From Alphaproteobacteria bacterium casp-alpha2 (GTDB lineage: Bacteria; Pseudomonadota; Alphaproteobacteria; Rhodospirillales; Casp-alpha2), in assembly GCA_001510075.1 (NCBI GenBank), contig LFEN01000064.1, positions 1 through 53,681 on the forward strand: a DNA stretch of 53,681 bases, read 5' to 3'. The stretch's first letter is position 1, and the number at the start of each line of letters is the position of its first letter. A model generated the notes under the pieces. That model did not search any database. It worked only from the letters and a program-made list of their open reading frames with translations, and had not been told where the DNA came from. Shown here piece by piece: positions 27,250-36,804 of this stretch. Made by a program: the position numbers and the translations under genes.

Positions 27250-28062
27250 ATGCAAGAACCATTATCCAAGCCTGAGCGTATCGCCAAAGTGCTGGCCCGC
27301 GCCGGCCTGTGTTCCCGGCGCGAGGCTGAACGCTGGATCGAGGCCGGTCGCGTCATCGTCGATGGCGAGACGCTGGCGAGCCCTGCCTTCACGGTGACGG
27401 CGGAAAGCAAGATCGTCGTTGATGGCCAACCACTGCCGGCCAAGCAGCCGACGCGGCTTTGGCGCTATCACAAACCACCGGGGCTGGTCACCAGCCACAA
27501 GGACCCCGAGGGCCGCCCGACCGTATTCCAGCGCCTGCCGGAAAACTTGCCCCGCGTCGTTTCCGTCGGCCGTTTGGATTTGAACTCGGAAGGATTGCTG
27601 CTGGTCACCAACGATGGCGAAATTGCGCGCCGCCTGGAACTGCCGGAAACCGGCTGGGCTCGGGTGTACCGGGTGCGGGTGCACGGCACCGTCGATGAAA
27701 AAAAACTGGCCGCGCTGGAAAAAGGCGTCACCGTTTCCGGTGTTAAATACGGGCCCATCAAGGCGGCGCTGGACAAGCAACAGGGCGCTAATGCCTGGCT
27801 GACGGTATCGTTGACGGAAGGCCGCAACCGCGAAATCCGCAAGGTCATGGAACACTTGGGGCTAACGGTAAGCCGTCTGATCCGCACCGCCTACGGCCCG
27901 TTTCAGTTGGGCAAGTTGACCCGCGGCCAGACGGCGGAGATCACCGGCAAGGTGCTGCGCGAGCAGTTGGGGATTAAACAAGAGGCGCGGACGGGCGCAG
28001 CCCGGACCGGGAAAAATAAACAAGAGGCGCGGACGGGGAAACCAAATAGGGCCGGCAAATGA
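27250..28062 (+). CDS. rluB: 23S rRNA pseudouridine synthase (RluB family)
   Basis: A 270-residue enzyme with an N-terminal S4 RNA-binding domain (about residues 8-65) and a RsuA/RluB catalytic domain with the aspartate Asp110 in GRLDLNSEGLLL. It isomerises a uridine in 23S rRNA (position 2605 in E. coli RluB); RsuA- or RluE/F-like specificity cannot be excluded. ATG 27250 begins just before the S4 domain. The C-terminal 25 residues are basic and include a short in-frame duplication. It overlaps rsmD by 4 bases. Confidence 0.9.
   Translation: MQEPLSKPERIAKVLARAGLCSRREAERWIEAGRVIVDGETLASPAFTVTAESKIVVDGQPLPAKQPTRLWRYHKPPGLVTSHKDPEGRPTVFQRLPENLPRVVSVGRLDLNSEGLLLVTNDGEIARRLELPETGWARVYRVRVHGTVDEKKLAALEKGVTVSGVKYGPIKAALDKQQGANAWLTVSLTEGRNREIRKVMEHLGLTVSRLIRTAYGPFQLGKLTRGQTAEITGKVLREQLGIKQEARTGAARTGKNKQEARTGKPNRAGK
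27975..28037 (+). repeat. 21-base direct repeat in the rluB tail
   Basis: The stretch TAAACAAGAGGCGCGGACGG(G) occurs at 27975-27995 and again at 28017-28037, 42 bases apart. As 42 is a multiple of three, the frame is kept and the peptide KQEARTG is duplicated in the basic C-terminal tail of RluB. Confidence 0.8.
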
Positions 28063-28619
28063 GGATTGTAGGCGGGCGTTTCCGGGGCCGCGCCCTTGAG
28101 GCTCCAACCGATCGCGACTTGCGACCGACGGCGGACCGAGTCCGGGAATCAATATTTAACGTGCTCGCCCACGGTGTCGATGGGTTCGATTTCGACGGCC
28201 TGACCGTGTTGGATGTTTTCGCCGGCACCGGCGCGCTGGGGTTGGAAGCCATGTCACGGGGCTGCGGCCATGGCGTCTTCATCGACAGTGCTCCGTCGGC
28301 GCAGGCATTGACCCGCAAGAATGCCGGCGGCCTTGGTCTGGGGCGCGCGGTGACGTTGTTGAAGCTTGACGCCACCCGCCTGCCGCCACCGCCGCGCATC
28401 GCCAAGACGCCGGCCGGGCTGGTATTCCTCGATCCTCCATACGAAAAGGGCTTGGTTGCGCCGGCGCTCAAGGGGTTGGTGAATAAAGGCTGGATCAAGC
28501 AAGGCTGCGTTTGCGTCGTCGAAGTGGCGGCGAAGGAAGAATTTGATCCACCCCGTGAATTTAAAATTCTTGACGAACGTACTTACGGCGCTGCCCGGGT
28601 GATTTTTCTAGCCCTTTAG
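28059..28619 (+). CDS. rsmD: 16S rRNA (guanine-966-N2)-methyltransferase
   Basis: A 186-residue Rossmann-fold methyltransferase that modifies G966 of 16S rRNA. It begins with the family's MRIVGGRFRGRALEAP segment, has the SAM loop LDVFAGTGALGLEA (about 51-64) and the amino-methyltransferase motif DPPY at 125-128. It overlaps rluB by 4 bases, indicating coupled translation, and converges on the next minus-strand gene with a 12-base overlap. Confidence 0.95.
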   Translation: MRIVGGRFRGRALEAPTDRDLRPTADRVRESIFNVLAHGVDGFDFDGLTVLDVFAGTGALGLEAMSRGCGHGVFIDSAPSAQALTRKNAGGLGLGRAVTLLKLDATRLPPPPRIAKTPAGLVFLDPPYEKGLVAPALKGLVNKGWIKQGCVCVVEVAAKEEFDPPREFKILDERTYGAARVIFLAL

Positions 28620-29402
28620 ATCGGCGATGCCGGCCATGCGGAAGCTGAGGTCGATATGGCGGTTGATTTCCGGCCTGGGGGCGATGTTCCAGGTCCATCT
28701 TTTGATCTGGGCAGCCCTCAGTTCGGACCCGAACAAGGGGTCGATTTCCTGTAGCACGTCGCCGCCGTCACAGATGGCGCGTTGCTTTTCCGTAATCAGG
28801 CATACCCGGCCGGGCAGGCTTAAGAGGAATTCCAAATGGTGGTCGACGATGCCCCGGGCGAAGGATCTAAGGGCGTCTTCGTCATAGGCAGGGCTGTTCT
28901 CCTGCACCCAACCCATGGGCAGCAGGGGGAGTTGCGTGAGAAGGTTAAGCGACACAACCAAGTCGCAATCGGCGACGATGCCGGCATCGATTTCCGGGCT
29001 CGGCAAGGCGCCGGTGCGGCCTTCGTTGACATGGGCAAAGGTGGCCTCGGCCAGCCCGGTGAGATCAGCGGTGACGAGACGGACATTGGCCAGCCCGGCG
29101 ACGCGTTTTTCGACGGCGGGCATGTGGAAAATATCGACCAGCCGGACGTCTGAAAATTTCTCCGATAATTCCCTAAGCGGCACGTCGAGCAGCAGGCCCG
29201 AGCCCAGCACCGCCACCCGGCCGGGCTTGACCGCATCGGCGGCCTCCAAGATGAGTTTTTTACAGGCCTCGAGATGGCTCGCCCAGGCGGCCCGCTGGCG
29301 GCCATGCCGGGCCTCGATGGCGATCAGTTCTTTCAGGTAGCCCATTTTTTTTAGGTGCGTCGGACAGGGCGTCGTCAGGTGCCTGAACCATTCGGCCAAC
29401 AT
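28608..29402 (-). CDS. methyltransferase-like hypothetical protein
   Basis: A 264-residue protein with a Rossmann-like start: VAVLGSGLLLDVPL (about residues 65-78) followed by an acidic strand (VRLVDIFHM) resembling SAM-binding motif I and the acidic loop. Later it has DLVVSLNLLTQLPLLP, similar to the motif IV/post-IV region. I cannot name a substrate. It lies 7 bases downstream of mutL on the same strand, probably at the end of that operon. Confidence 0.75.
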   Translation of the reverse strand: MLAEWFRHLTTPCPTHLKKMGYLKELIAIEARHGRQRAAWASHLEACKKLILEAADAVKPGRVAVLGSGLLLDVPLRELSEKFSDVRLVDIFHMPAVEKRVAGLANVRLVTADLTGLAEATFAHVNEGRTGALPSPEIDAGIVADCDLVVSLNLLTQLPLLPMGWVQENSPAYDEDALRSFARGIVDHHLEFLLSLPGRVCLITEKQRAICDGGDVLQEIDPLFGSELRAAQIKRWTWNIAPRPEINRHIDLSFRMAGIADLKG

Positions 29403-29409
29403 GGCGGGT

Positions 29410-31194
29410 TTATCGCCGCCCGAACAGTTTTTCGATGTCGGCCAGCTTTAGCTCGACATAGGTCGGCCGCCCGTGGCTGCATTGGCCGGCATGCGGCGTC
29501 GTTTCCATTTCGCGCAACAGCGCGTTCATCTCTGCGCCGTTAAGCCGCCTGCCGGCGCGCACCGAGCCGTGGCATGCCATGGTCGCGCAGACATCGCCCA
29601 GTTTCTGCGTCAGCGCCAAGCCCTCGTCCCATTGGGCCAGGTCGTCGGCGAGGTCTTTGATTAACCCCTGAATATCGGTTTCGCCTAACAGCGCCGGCGT
29701 TTCCCGCACGACGACGGTGGCGTCGCCGAAGCCTTCGATGACCAGCCCCAGTTCGGCCAGTTCCCCGGCGCGTCCTAACAGCCGTCCGCAGGCGTCTTCG
29801 TCCAGTTCAACCACCTCGGGGATCAACAAGCCCTGGCGCGCCACGCTGCCCGCATCCAGCGCCTTCTTGATGCGTTCCTGGACCAGCCGTTCGTGGGCGG
29901 CGTGCTGATCGACGATGACAATGCCGTCCTTTGTTTGGGCGACGACGTAGGTTTCATGAACCTGGGCGCGGGCGACGCCTAAAGGATAATCGCCGATGTC
30001 GTCATCAGGGAAAGGCGCGGACGGCGCCGCAGAAGGCGCTGCGTCAAGGCCGGGAAAGGGGGTGTGAAAGGCGTCGGCGCGGTCGCGCAGGCCTGCGGAA
30101 ACGGGGCTCCCGCGATAATTTCCGCCGCCAAATCCCCCGCCTGTTCCGCCAGGTCGAATGGCTCCCAGGGCGGCGTCGGCGGCCGTCGTCGATGCCCGGT
30201 GACCGGCCTCGGCCAGGCCGTGTTTGATGGCGCCGACGATCAGACCACGGACCATGCCAGCATCGCGGAAGCGGACTTCGGTCTTGGCTGGATGGACGTT
30301 GACGTCAACGGCGTCCGCGGGCAAGTCGATAAACAAGGCCACCAACGGATAGCGGTTGGACGCCAGGAACTCCCGATAGGCCCCCCTGAGCGCCCCGAAC
30401 AGCAGCTTGTCGTTGACCGGGCGTTGGTTGACGAACAGGAACTGCAACGCCCCGTTGCCACGGTTCAGCGTCGGCAGCCCGGCAAAGCCGGTGAGGTGCG
30501 CGCCTTCCCGCTCGGCCTGGATGGCAATGGCGTTGCCCGAGAAATCCCGGCCCATGATGCGGCTAAGGCGATCAAGCCGGGCGCTTTCACCGCTGGCGCG
30601 GGGCAATTTCAGCAGATCGCGATGGCCGTCCGAGAGCGTGAAGGCGATGCCCGGATGCGCCATGGCGAGGCGCTTGACGGCGTCCGTGGCGTGGATTTGT
30701 TCGGTCTTGGCGGCCTTCATAAATTTCAGTCTGGCCGGCGTTGCGAAAAAAAGATCGCGCACCTCGACCCGGGTGCCACGGCTTAACGCCGCCGGTTCGG
30801 GGTCTTGGGCTTTGCCGCCTTCGACGGCAATCATCCAGGCGTCGTCGGAGCCTTCGGCGCGGCTGGTGATGGCGAGCCGGGCAATCGCGCCGATGGCGGG
30901 CAATGCCTCGCCCCTGAAGCCGAAGCTATTGATGTGGAGCAGGTCGTCATCGGGTAGTTTCGAGGTGGCGTGGCGTTCAATGCAAAGGGCGAGTTCATCG
31001 CGGTGCATGCCGTGCCCGTCATCGGTAACGGAAATTAACGTCTGCCCGCCATCGCGCAGCACGGCGGAAATATTTTCCGCCCCGGCGTCGATGGCGTTTT
31101 CCACCAGTTCCTTGATCACCGAGGCCGGTCGCTCGACCACCTCACCGGCGGCGATGCGGTTGATGACGGTTTCCGGCAGGCGGCGCAGCGTCAT
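29410..31194 (-). CDS. mutL: DNA mismatch repair protein MutL, endonuclease type
   Basis: At 594 residues it has the N-terminal GHKL ATPase motifs: [11 protein letters not shown] (29-39), DDGHGM (58-63) and GFRGEAL (92-98). The C-terminal domain shows the metal-binding endonuclease motif DQHAxxExxxxE at 429-440 and a late [11 protein letters not shown] segment. This points to the nicking, MutH-independent type of mismatch repair. A glycine/alanine/proline-rich linker (about 335-400) joins the halves. Its start overlaps pgi by 4 bases. Confidence 0.96.
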   Translation of the reverse strand: MTLRRLPETVINRIAAGEVVERPASVIKELVENAIDAGAENISAVLRDGGQTLISVTDDGHGMHRDELALCIERHATSKLPDDDLLHINSFGFRGEALPAIGAIARLAITSRAEGSDDAWMIAVEGGKAQDPEPAALSRGTRVEVRDLFFATPARLKFMKAAKTEQIHATDAVKRLAMAHPGIAFTLSDGHRDLLKLPRASGESARLDRLSRIMGRDFSGNAIAIQAEREGAHLTGFAGLPTLNRGNGALQFLFVNQRPVNDKLLFGALRGAYREFLASNRYPLVALFIDLPADAVDVNVHPAKTEVRFRDAGMVRGLIVGAIKHGLAEAGHRASTTAADAALGAIRPGGTGGGFGGGNYRGSPVSAGLRDRADAFHTPFPGLDAAPSAAPSAPFPDDDIGDYPLGVARAQVHETYVVAQTKDGIVIVDQHAAHERLVQERIKKALDAGSVARQGLLIPEVVELDEDACGRLLGRAGELAELGLVIEGFGDATVVVRETPALLGETDIQGLIKDLADDLAQWDEGLALTQKLGDVCATMACHGSVRAGRRLNGAEMNALLREMETTPHAGQCSHGRPTYVELKLADIEKLFGRR

Positions 31195-32855
31195 CGGTTT
31201 TTCGCCTTCCAGGATTTGTAGCGATCAATCAGGCCGGTGGTGGAGGCGCACGTTTTAGGCGCTGTCGCGCCGGTTTCCAGCGTTTCGAGGATTTGCGTCG
31301 CCAGTTCCTTGCCCCACTCGACGCCCCATTGGTCGAACGGGTTGAGGCCCCAGATTGCCGCCTGGACAAAGGCTTTGTGTTCATAGAGCGCAATCAACTG
31401 GCCTAAGCTAAAGGCGTCCAGCCGCTCCAGCAGGATCGAGTTGGTCGGCCGGTTGCCTTCAAAAACCCGATGCGGGAGCTGTTTTTTGCGCTCGGTTTCA
31501 GGCACCCCCCTGAGCACCATGGCGGCCTGGGCCTCGTCCGACGTGCGTCCGGCCATCAGGGCTTCCGTTTGGGCGAAGAAATTAGCCAGCAATCGGTCGT
31601 GGTGGGAGCCGCCCTTGTGGCGACTTTCCATGGGCGCGATGAAATCACACGCGATGCGTTGGCGGCCCTGGTGCAGGGCCTGGTAAAAGGCGTGTTGGCC
31701 GCGGGTGCCGGGGTCGCCGAAGACGACGGTGGCGGTGCCGGCATCGACCGGGTTGCCGTCACGATCCAGCGCCTTGCCGTTGCTTTCCATTTCCAACTGG
31801 CGGAGATAGTTGGGCAGGCCGCGCAGCCCCTCGTCGTAAGGCAGGATGGCGAGCGCCTGGGCGTCCAGGAAATCGATGTTCCAGATGCCGATCAGCCCTA
31901 AAATTACCGGCATGTTTTTTTCCAGGGGAGAGTCCCGGAAATGGCAGTCCATATCGTGCGCGCCCCGGAGCAATTCCTCGAAAGTGTCCATTCCCAGAGA
32001 TAGCGCAATGGGCAGGCCGATCGCGGAACAGACGGAATAGCGCCCGCCGACCCAGTCCCAAAGCGCGAAGGTGTTGTCGTCGGGGATGCCGAAGTTGGCG
32101 ACGGCCTTGGCGTTGCCTGAAATGGCGATGAAGTGCCGGAGGGTGGCCTCTTCACCCAACGCCGCTACCAGCCAGTCCTTGGCGGTGCGGGCATTGGTGA
32201 TTGTTTCTTCCGTGGTGAAGGTTTTGGAGGCGGCGATGAACAGCGTCGTTTCCGGTGATAACCCTTCCAGCACGCCGGCGATCTGCACCCCGTCGACGTT
32301 GGAGACGAAGTGCATTTCCGGGCCGCCATTGGCCTCTGGGGGGCCAAGAGGACGCAGCGCCTCCGTGACCATTTCCGGGCCGAGGTGCGAGCCGCCGGTG
32401 CCGATATGAACGATGGCGTTGATTTTTTCGCCGGTGGCGCCCTTCCAATCACCGGAACGGATGGCTTCGGTGACGGTGCGCATTTTGTCCCGGTTGGCGC
32501 GGACATCCGGCATGACATCGACGCCCGCCGCCATCATCGGGCCGCCATCGTCGGGATGGCGCAACGCCACATGAAGGGCAGCGCGGCTTTCGGTGTTGTT
32601 GAGGATTTCGCCGTCGAACATGCGCTGTCTCCAGCCTTCGACGTCTGTTTGCCGGGCCAGGTCGATGAGCAGGGCGACGGTGTCATCGCTAATCAGGTTT
32701 TTCGAATAATCGAGGAACAGCCCGCCCAGACCGAGCGAGAGCCTGTCGAAGCGATTATCGTCTCCGGCGAACAGATCGCGCATGTGGGTTGTCGAAATCT
32801 TTTTATGGTGGGCCGCTAGCGCCTTCCAGGCGGCAGTACGTTTCAAGGACGCCAT
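31191..32855 (-). CDS. pgi: glucose-6-phosphate isomerase
   Basis: This 554-residue cytosolic enzyme interconverts glucose-6-phosphate and fructose-6-phosphate. It shows the family signatures: the [17 protein letters not shown] region (about residues 151-167), [17 protein letters not shown] (about 269-285) and [17 protein letters not shown] (about 505-521), which supplies the catalytic lysine/glutamine region. Length matches the E. coli-type enzyme. It lies between the M16 pair and mutL in the same direction. Confidence 0.96.
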   Translation of the reverse strand: MASLKRTAAWKALAAHHKKISTTHMRDLFAGDDNRFDRLSLGLGGLFLDYSKNLISDDTVALLIDLARQTDVEGWRQRMFDGEILNNTESRAALHVALRHPDDGGPMMAAGVDVMPDVRANRDKMRTVTEAIRSGDWKGATGEKINAIVHIGTGGSHLGPEMVTEALRPLGPPEANGGPEMHFVSNVDGVQIAGVLEGLSPETTLFIAASKTFTTEETITNARTAKDWLVAALGEEATLRHFIAISGNAKAVANFGIPDDNTFALWDWVGGRYSVCSAIGLPIALSLGMDTFEELLRGAHDMDCHFRDSPLEKNMPVILGLIGIWNIDFLDAQALAILPYDEGLRGLPNYLRQLEMESNGKALDRDGNPVDAGTATVVFGDPGTRGQHAFYQALHQGRQRIACDFIAPMESRHKGGSHHDRLLANFFAQTEALMAGRTSDEAQAAMVLRGVPETERKKQLPHRVFEGNRPTNSILLERLDAFSLGQLIALYEHKAFVQAAIWGLNPFDQWGVEWGKELATQILETLETGATAPKTCASTTGLIDRYKSWKAKNR

Positions 32856-32952
32856 CAGTGAAAAACCGCTCCGTCAGTGCCCTTTTGGGGGCAGGGGTAT
32901 CGGAGGAGACTAGCAAAGAACGTCGCCGCCAACCAGTGCCGGAGCGGGAATT

Positions 32953-34281
32953 TTACGGCGTTGCTTTGACGCCGTTGGGTTTGCCGACGATGACGAAGCT
33001 GAGCCGGTCTTGCTTCAGGTACTTTGCCGCCACCCGGTTGACGTCGGCCAGCGTCACTTGTTCGATCAGGCCGTTGCGCCGGTCCATATAGTCGATGCCG
33101 AGGTTGTCCAACTGGATGCCGACCAGCATCGAGGCGATGGACCCGGACGACGTGAAACGCAGCGGATAAGACCCGGTGAGGTAGGTTTTGGCATCTTTCA
33201 GTTCGGCGGCGGTCATGCCGTCTTTGGCCATTTTCGACCATTCACGCTTAAGCACCCGGATGGTTTCGCCGACGCGCTCGTTGGCGGTGCCCGCTCCGCC
33301 GACGATCAGGCCGGCGTGATTCATGGGATGCAGCCCCGAATAGACGGAATAGACCAAACCCCGCTTCTCGCGGATGTTGCTGTAAAGCCTGGACGTGAAC
33401 CCGCCGCCGCCCAGAACATGGTTCATGACATAGGCGGCGTAAAATTCCGGGTCTTTCCGTTTCAGGCCTTTTTGTGCAAAAACGATAACGCTTTGCGGAA
33501 TGGCTTTTTCGATGATTTTGATCGAGCCGGCGCTTTGCGGTTTCACATCGGGCACCTCCCAGGCTACCGCCGTCGCCGGCAGGCCGCCGAAGACCGTGTC
33601 CAGCAGCCGGGCCAGGTCGTCTTTCTTGATGTCGCCGACGACGCCGATGACAAGGTTGTTTCTGGCCAGCCTTCTCGTGGTGAAGGCGCTGAGGTCGTTC
33701 CGGGTAATGGCGGCAACGGATTCAGGCGTGCCGTTGGCGGGCCGGGCGTAGGCATGGCCGGGGAACAGGGTCTGCATCAACGTTTTCCTGGCGATGGCGC
33801 CGGGGTCTTCCGTTTCCTGGCGCAGCCCGGCCTGGATCTGGCTGCGGATGCGTTGCACCGGCTCGGCATCGAAGCGGGGCTTGGTGAGCGCCAGGCGCAG
33901 CAGGTCGAAGGCCGTGTCCTTGTTGGTGACCAAGGTATTTAACTGGCCGGAAAAGGTATCGCGCCCGGCGTTGAAGCGTAGCGTGATGACCAAATCCTCA
34001 AGTTTCGCCTGAAAGGCCTTGCTGTCGATATCGCCGGCACCCTCGTCCAGGCTTGAGGCGACCATGTTAGCGAGCCCGCCTTTACCCTTGGGATCCAGCG
34101 CCGCACCGCCCCTGAAGGCGAAGCGCATGGAAATGATCGGGTTGGAATGATCGCGCACCAGCCAGGCGGTGACGCCGCTTTTGGAGGTGACTTTTTCCAC
34201 CGTCACCGCGTCGGCGGTTCCGCCGATCATCAGCGTAAGCGCAAGCGTTAGGGCCAGAACGGATAAAGATTTTTTTATCAT
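32953..34281 (-). CDS. M16 family peptidase-like protein, zinc motif absent
   Basis: A secreted or periplasmic M16-type protein of 442 residues with an N-terminal signal peptide (residues 1-25). At the place of the zinc motif it has GGLANMVASSLDEGAG, so the HxxEH residues are missing and it is probably the non-catalytic partner of the upstream M16 protein. ATG 34281 is used; GTG 34293 adds four residues and is possible. It starts within about 15 bases of the end of its partner gene. Confidence 0.9.
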   Translation of the reverse strand: MIKKSLSVLALTLALTLMIGGTADAVTVEKVTSKSGVTAWLVRDHSNPIISMRFAFRGGAALDPKGKGGLANMVASSLDEGAGDIDSKAFQAKLEDLVITLRFNAGRDTFSGQLNTLVTNKDTAFDLLRLALTKPRFDAEPVQRIRSQIQAGLRQETEDPGAIARKTLMQTLFPGHAYARPANGTPESVAAITRNDLSAFTTRRLARNNLVIGVVGDIKKDDLARLLDTVFGGLPATAVAWEVPDVKPQSAGSIKIIEKAIPQSVIVFAQKGLKRKDPEFYAAYVMNHVLGGGGFTSRLYSNIREKRGLVYSVYSGLHPMNHAGLIVGGAGTANERVGETIRVLKREWSKMAKDGMTAAELKDAKTYLTGSYPLRFTSSGSIASMLVGIQLDNLGIDYMDRRNGLIEQVTLADVNRVAAKYLKQDRLSFVIVGKPNGVKATP

Positions 34282-34295
34282 TTCGTCCACCACCC

Positions 34296-35630
34296 TCAGC
34301 CGGATTTCTTTTGCAGCAACAGCGAGGTCACCGAGCGGCCCTCTTTCAACACGGCACGCGCTGCCTTGTTGACGGCGTCTACGGTAACGGCGCCGATGCG
34401 ATCGGGCCAGGATTCGACATCCTCGACGGCCATGCCGATGGCCAGCGCCGTGCCCAGCGTTCTGGCCCCGGTGGACTGGGAATCGCGGGCGTAGACGGCC
34501 TGGGCCTGCATGCGTTTCTTGGCCCGCTCGACCTCGGACGCGGTGACCCCGTCTTTGAGCAACGTCGCCAGTTCGCCTTCTACCCGCTTTTCCAGTTCCA
34601 CCATGTCGATGCCGGGCCGGGGGCTGGCGTGCAGGGAAAAGCTGGAAGGGCCCCGGTCACTGGCGCCGTAATAGCTGCCTGCCGAGACGGCGATTTTGTT
34701 GTCGACGACCAACGCCCGGTTGAGCCGGCTCGACGCGCCGCCGCCGAATATATTGGCCAGCACCTGAAGCGCATAGGCGTGCTCCACCGCCCCGCTAAGA
34801 TAGCTCGGCGCCAGGAACGTGCGCGACCATGAGGGCTGGCGCACGCGGGAGTCTTTCAACGTCACCCGGCGCGTCGCTTGTTGCGGCGGTTCGGTGGGCC
34901 GCAATCGCTTCACCCCCGGGCCGCGGGGGATGGCGCCGTAATATTTTTCGGCCAGTGGTTTCAACTTTTCGGCCGTGATGTCGCCGGCGACGACCAGGAT
35001 GGCATTTTCCGGCGCGTACCATTTTTTGTAGAAGGCCATGATGCCTTCAAGCGACAGCGCCTCGATCTCGTGCGCCCAGCCGATCACCGGGCGGCGGTAC
35101 GGATAGTTGAGGTAAAGCGCCGCATTGACCTGTTCAGCCAAAATGCCGGACGGGTTGTTGTCGGTGCGCGAGCGGCGTTCTTCCAAAACGACCTTTTTTT
35201 CCGTATCCACATCCTCCGCGCTCAGCACCAGATTGGTCATCCGGTCGGCTTCCATTTCCATAACCATTTCCAGCCGGTCGGCGGCGACGGTCTGGAAATA
35301 GGCGGTGTAGTCCGATGACGTGAAGGCGTTTTCCTGCCCGCCGTTGCGCGCCAGAATTTTCGAGAACTCGCCGGCTTTGCGCTTTTTTGTGCCCTTGAAC
35401 ATCAGGTGTTCGAGGAAATGGGCGATGCCCGATTCGCCGGGGCCTTCATCCGCCGACCCAACGCGGTACCAAACCATGTGCGTGACCACCGGCACCCGGT
35501 GGTTTTTGACGACCACGACCTGCATGCCGTTGTTGAGCGTGAACGTGTCGGGATTGAAAACGCCGGCGCTGGCCGCGTTGGCGGAAAAAGCCAGAAGCAG
35601 GGCTGCCAGGATCGGGAATAGACGCGTCAT
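34296..35630 (-). CDS. M16 family zinc peptidase, periplasmic
   Basis: A 444-residue pitrilysin/PqqL-like peptidase with a signal peptide (1-22). The inverted zinc motif HFLEH is at residues 71-75, and the further glutamate-rich segment VLEERRSRTDN (about 150-160) fits the third zinc ligand. It is followed immediately by an M16 protein without the motif. Such tandem active/inactive pairs form heterodimers in related systems. Natural substrates are unknown. Confidence 0.92.
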   Translation of the reverse strand: MTRLFPILAALLLAFSANAASAGVFNPDTFTLNNGMQVVVVKNHRVPVVTHMVWYRVGSADEGPGESGIAHFLEHLMFKGTKKRKAGEFSKILARNGGQENAFTSSDYTAYFQTVAADRLEMVMEMEADRMTNLVLSAEDVDTEKKVVLEERRSRTDNNPSGILAEQVNAALYLNYPYRRPVIGWAHEIEALSLEGIMAFYKKWYAPENAILVVAGDITAEKLKPLAEKYYGAIPRGPGVKRLRPTEPPQQATRRVTLKDSRVRQPSWSRTFLAPSYLSGAVEHAYALQVLANIFGGGASSRLNRALVVDNKIAVSAGSYYGASDRGPSSFSLHASPRPGIDMVELEKRVEGELATLLKDGVTASEVERAKKRMQAQAVYARDSQSTGARTLGTALAIGMAVEDVESWPDRIGAVTVDAVNKAARAVLKEGRSVTSLLLQKKSG

Positions 35631-35748
35631 TAAGGGGTCCTTTTTATGGTTGCCGGGCCGAGTATAACCGGGGAATGACTGACCATCTTAGGGGAAGATG
35701 GCAATTGCATGGCAAAAAGCAAAAGGAATAACGCTTTTGTGATTCAGT

Positions 35749-36312
35749 TTAGAAATTCAACAGGCCCTTGCGGCCGCGTTTAACCTTGATTTCCGGCGTT
35801 TCGCCATCGGTGACCGGGCGGCCCAGGGCCTGATTCTTCTGGATGCGTTTCTGTTCTTTTTCCGCATCGACAATGGTGCCCTGGAAGGGTTTGTCATCAA
35901 CCCAGAAAATCAGTTTATTGACGAAGGCCTGGTCCCTTTCCGCCAAGATCGAGGTTTCCTCGTTAATCACGGTGCGGATGTCGGCAGACGCCGTCAGCGC
36001 CCCGGTGTCACGCAAAAGTGCGCGCACCCCGGTGCTGCCCTTGACGGCTTTCAACTGTTTGCCGGAACGGGCCTTGGGGCCGAGGATCGCCCTCTCCGCC
36101 AGGGTTTTTGCCGTCTCGCCTTGCGGCCGGGACGAGCCGGGGACCGGGGGGCGTAGTTTGTATTCCGGCGGCAGGCTCAAGGGCGGGCGGGAATAGACGG
36201 CGAATTCGTCCGGCGCGGTTTTATCGCTGCTGAAAACCTTGCGTGCGGATTCGCAAGCCCCGAGCAGCGCTACGGCGGCGAAAAGACAGGTAACGGTGGA
36301 TATTTTCTTCAT
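35749..36312 (-). CDS. DUF3035 lipoprotein, BamF-like
   Basis: A 187-residue outer-membrane lipoprotein candidate with the lipobox LGAC at residues 17-20. The mature region contains the proline-rich PPLSLPPEYKLRPPVPGS stretch typical of DUF3035, a family described as the BamF subunit of the alphaproteobacterial outer-membrane protein assembly machine. It is encoded between lspA, whose product would mature its lipid anchor, and the M16 pair, the usual order in this class. Confidence 0.88.
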   Translation of the reverse strand: MKKISTVTCLFAAVALLGACESARKVFSSDKTAPDEFAVYSRPPLSLPPEYKLRPPVPGSSRPQGETAKTLAERAILGPKARSGKQLKAVKGSTGVRALLRDTGALTASADIRTVINEETSILAERDQAFVNKLIFWVDDKPFQGTIVDAEKEQKRIQKNQALGRPVTDGETPEIKVKRGRKGLLNF

Positions 36313-36321
36313 CGTTCTATT

Positions 36322-36804
36322 TTACTGCTTTTCCCGGCTTTCAAACAAGGTTTCCAGAACCAAAGCCACGGCGCCGATGAAAATGGCGCTGTCTGCGGCA
36401 TTAAAGGCCGGCCAGTGATAGCCGGCCCAATGAAAATCAAGAAAATCCGCTACCGCGCCGAAGCGGAGGCGGTCGATGAGGTTGCCGAGCGCGCCGCCGA
36501 TGATGAGACCCAGGCCCAACGCGGTGACGAGCTTGTCGGCGCGGGCGAGCCAGACGCCAAGACCGAGAATGATCGCCGCCGTCGCAATGGGCAGCCCCCA
36601 CGCCGCAAGCCAGCCGCCCGAATTCAACATGCCAAAGCTGACGCCCTGGTTCCAGGCCATGACCAGATTGAAAAACGGTGTTACCTCGATCACCCGGGGC
36701 GGGTTCATGACGGTGCTGAGTATCCACCACTTGCTGGCCTGATCGATAAGGATGATCAGGGCGGCAAGACCGAGTCCTTTGCGGAATTGGATGGTGAGTG
36801 TCAT
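36322..36804 (-). CDS. lspA: lipoprotein signal peptidase
   Basis: A 160-residue inner-membrane aspartyl peptidase with four hydrophobic segments that cleaves lipoprotein signal peptides. The catalytic aspartates are visible: Asp111 in GNLIDR and Asp138 in FNAADSA. It overlaps ileS by 4 bases, the classic ileS-lspA coupling, and precedes the DUF3035 lipoprotein gene. Confidence 0.96.
   Translation of the reverse strand: MTLTIQFRKGLGLAALIILIDQASKWWILSTVMNPPRVIEVTPFFNLVMAWNQGVSFGMLNSGGWLAAWGLPIATAAIILGLGVWLARADKLVTALGLGLIIGGALGNLIDRLRFGAVADFLDFHWAGYHWPAFNAADSAIFIGAVALVLETLFESREKQ

Noticed and set aside
33010-33942. Plus-strand frame of 310 residues opposite the M16 gene
   Set aside because: Antisense shadow; the minus-strand product has a signal peptide and M16 similarity.
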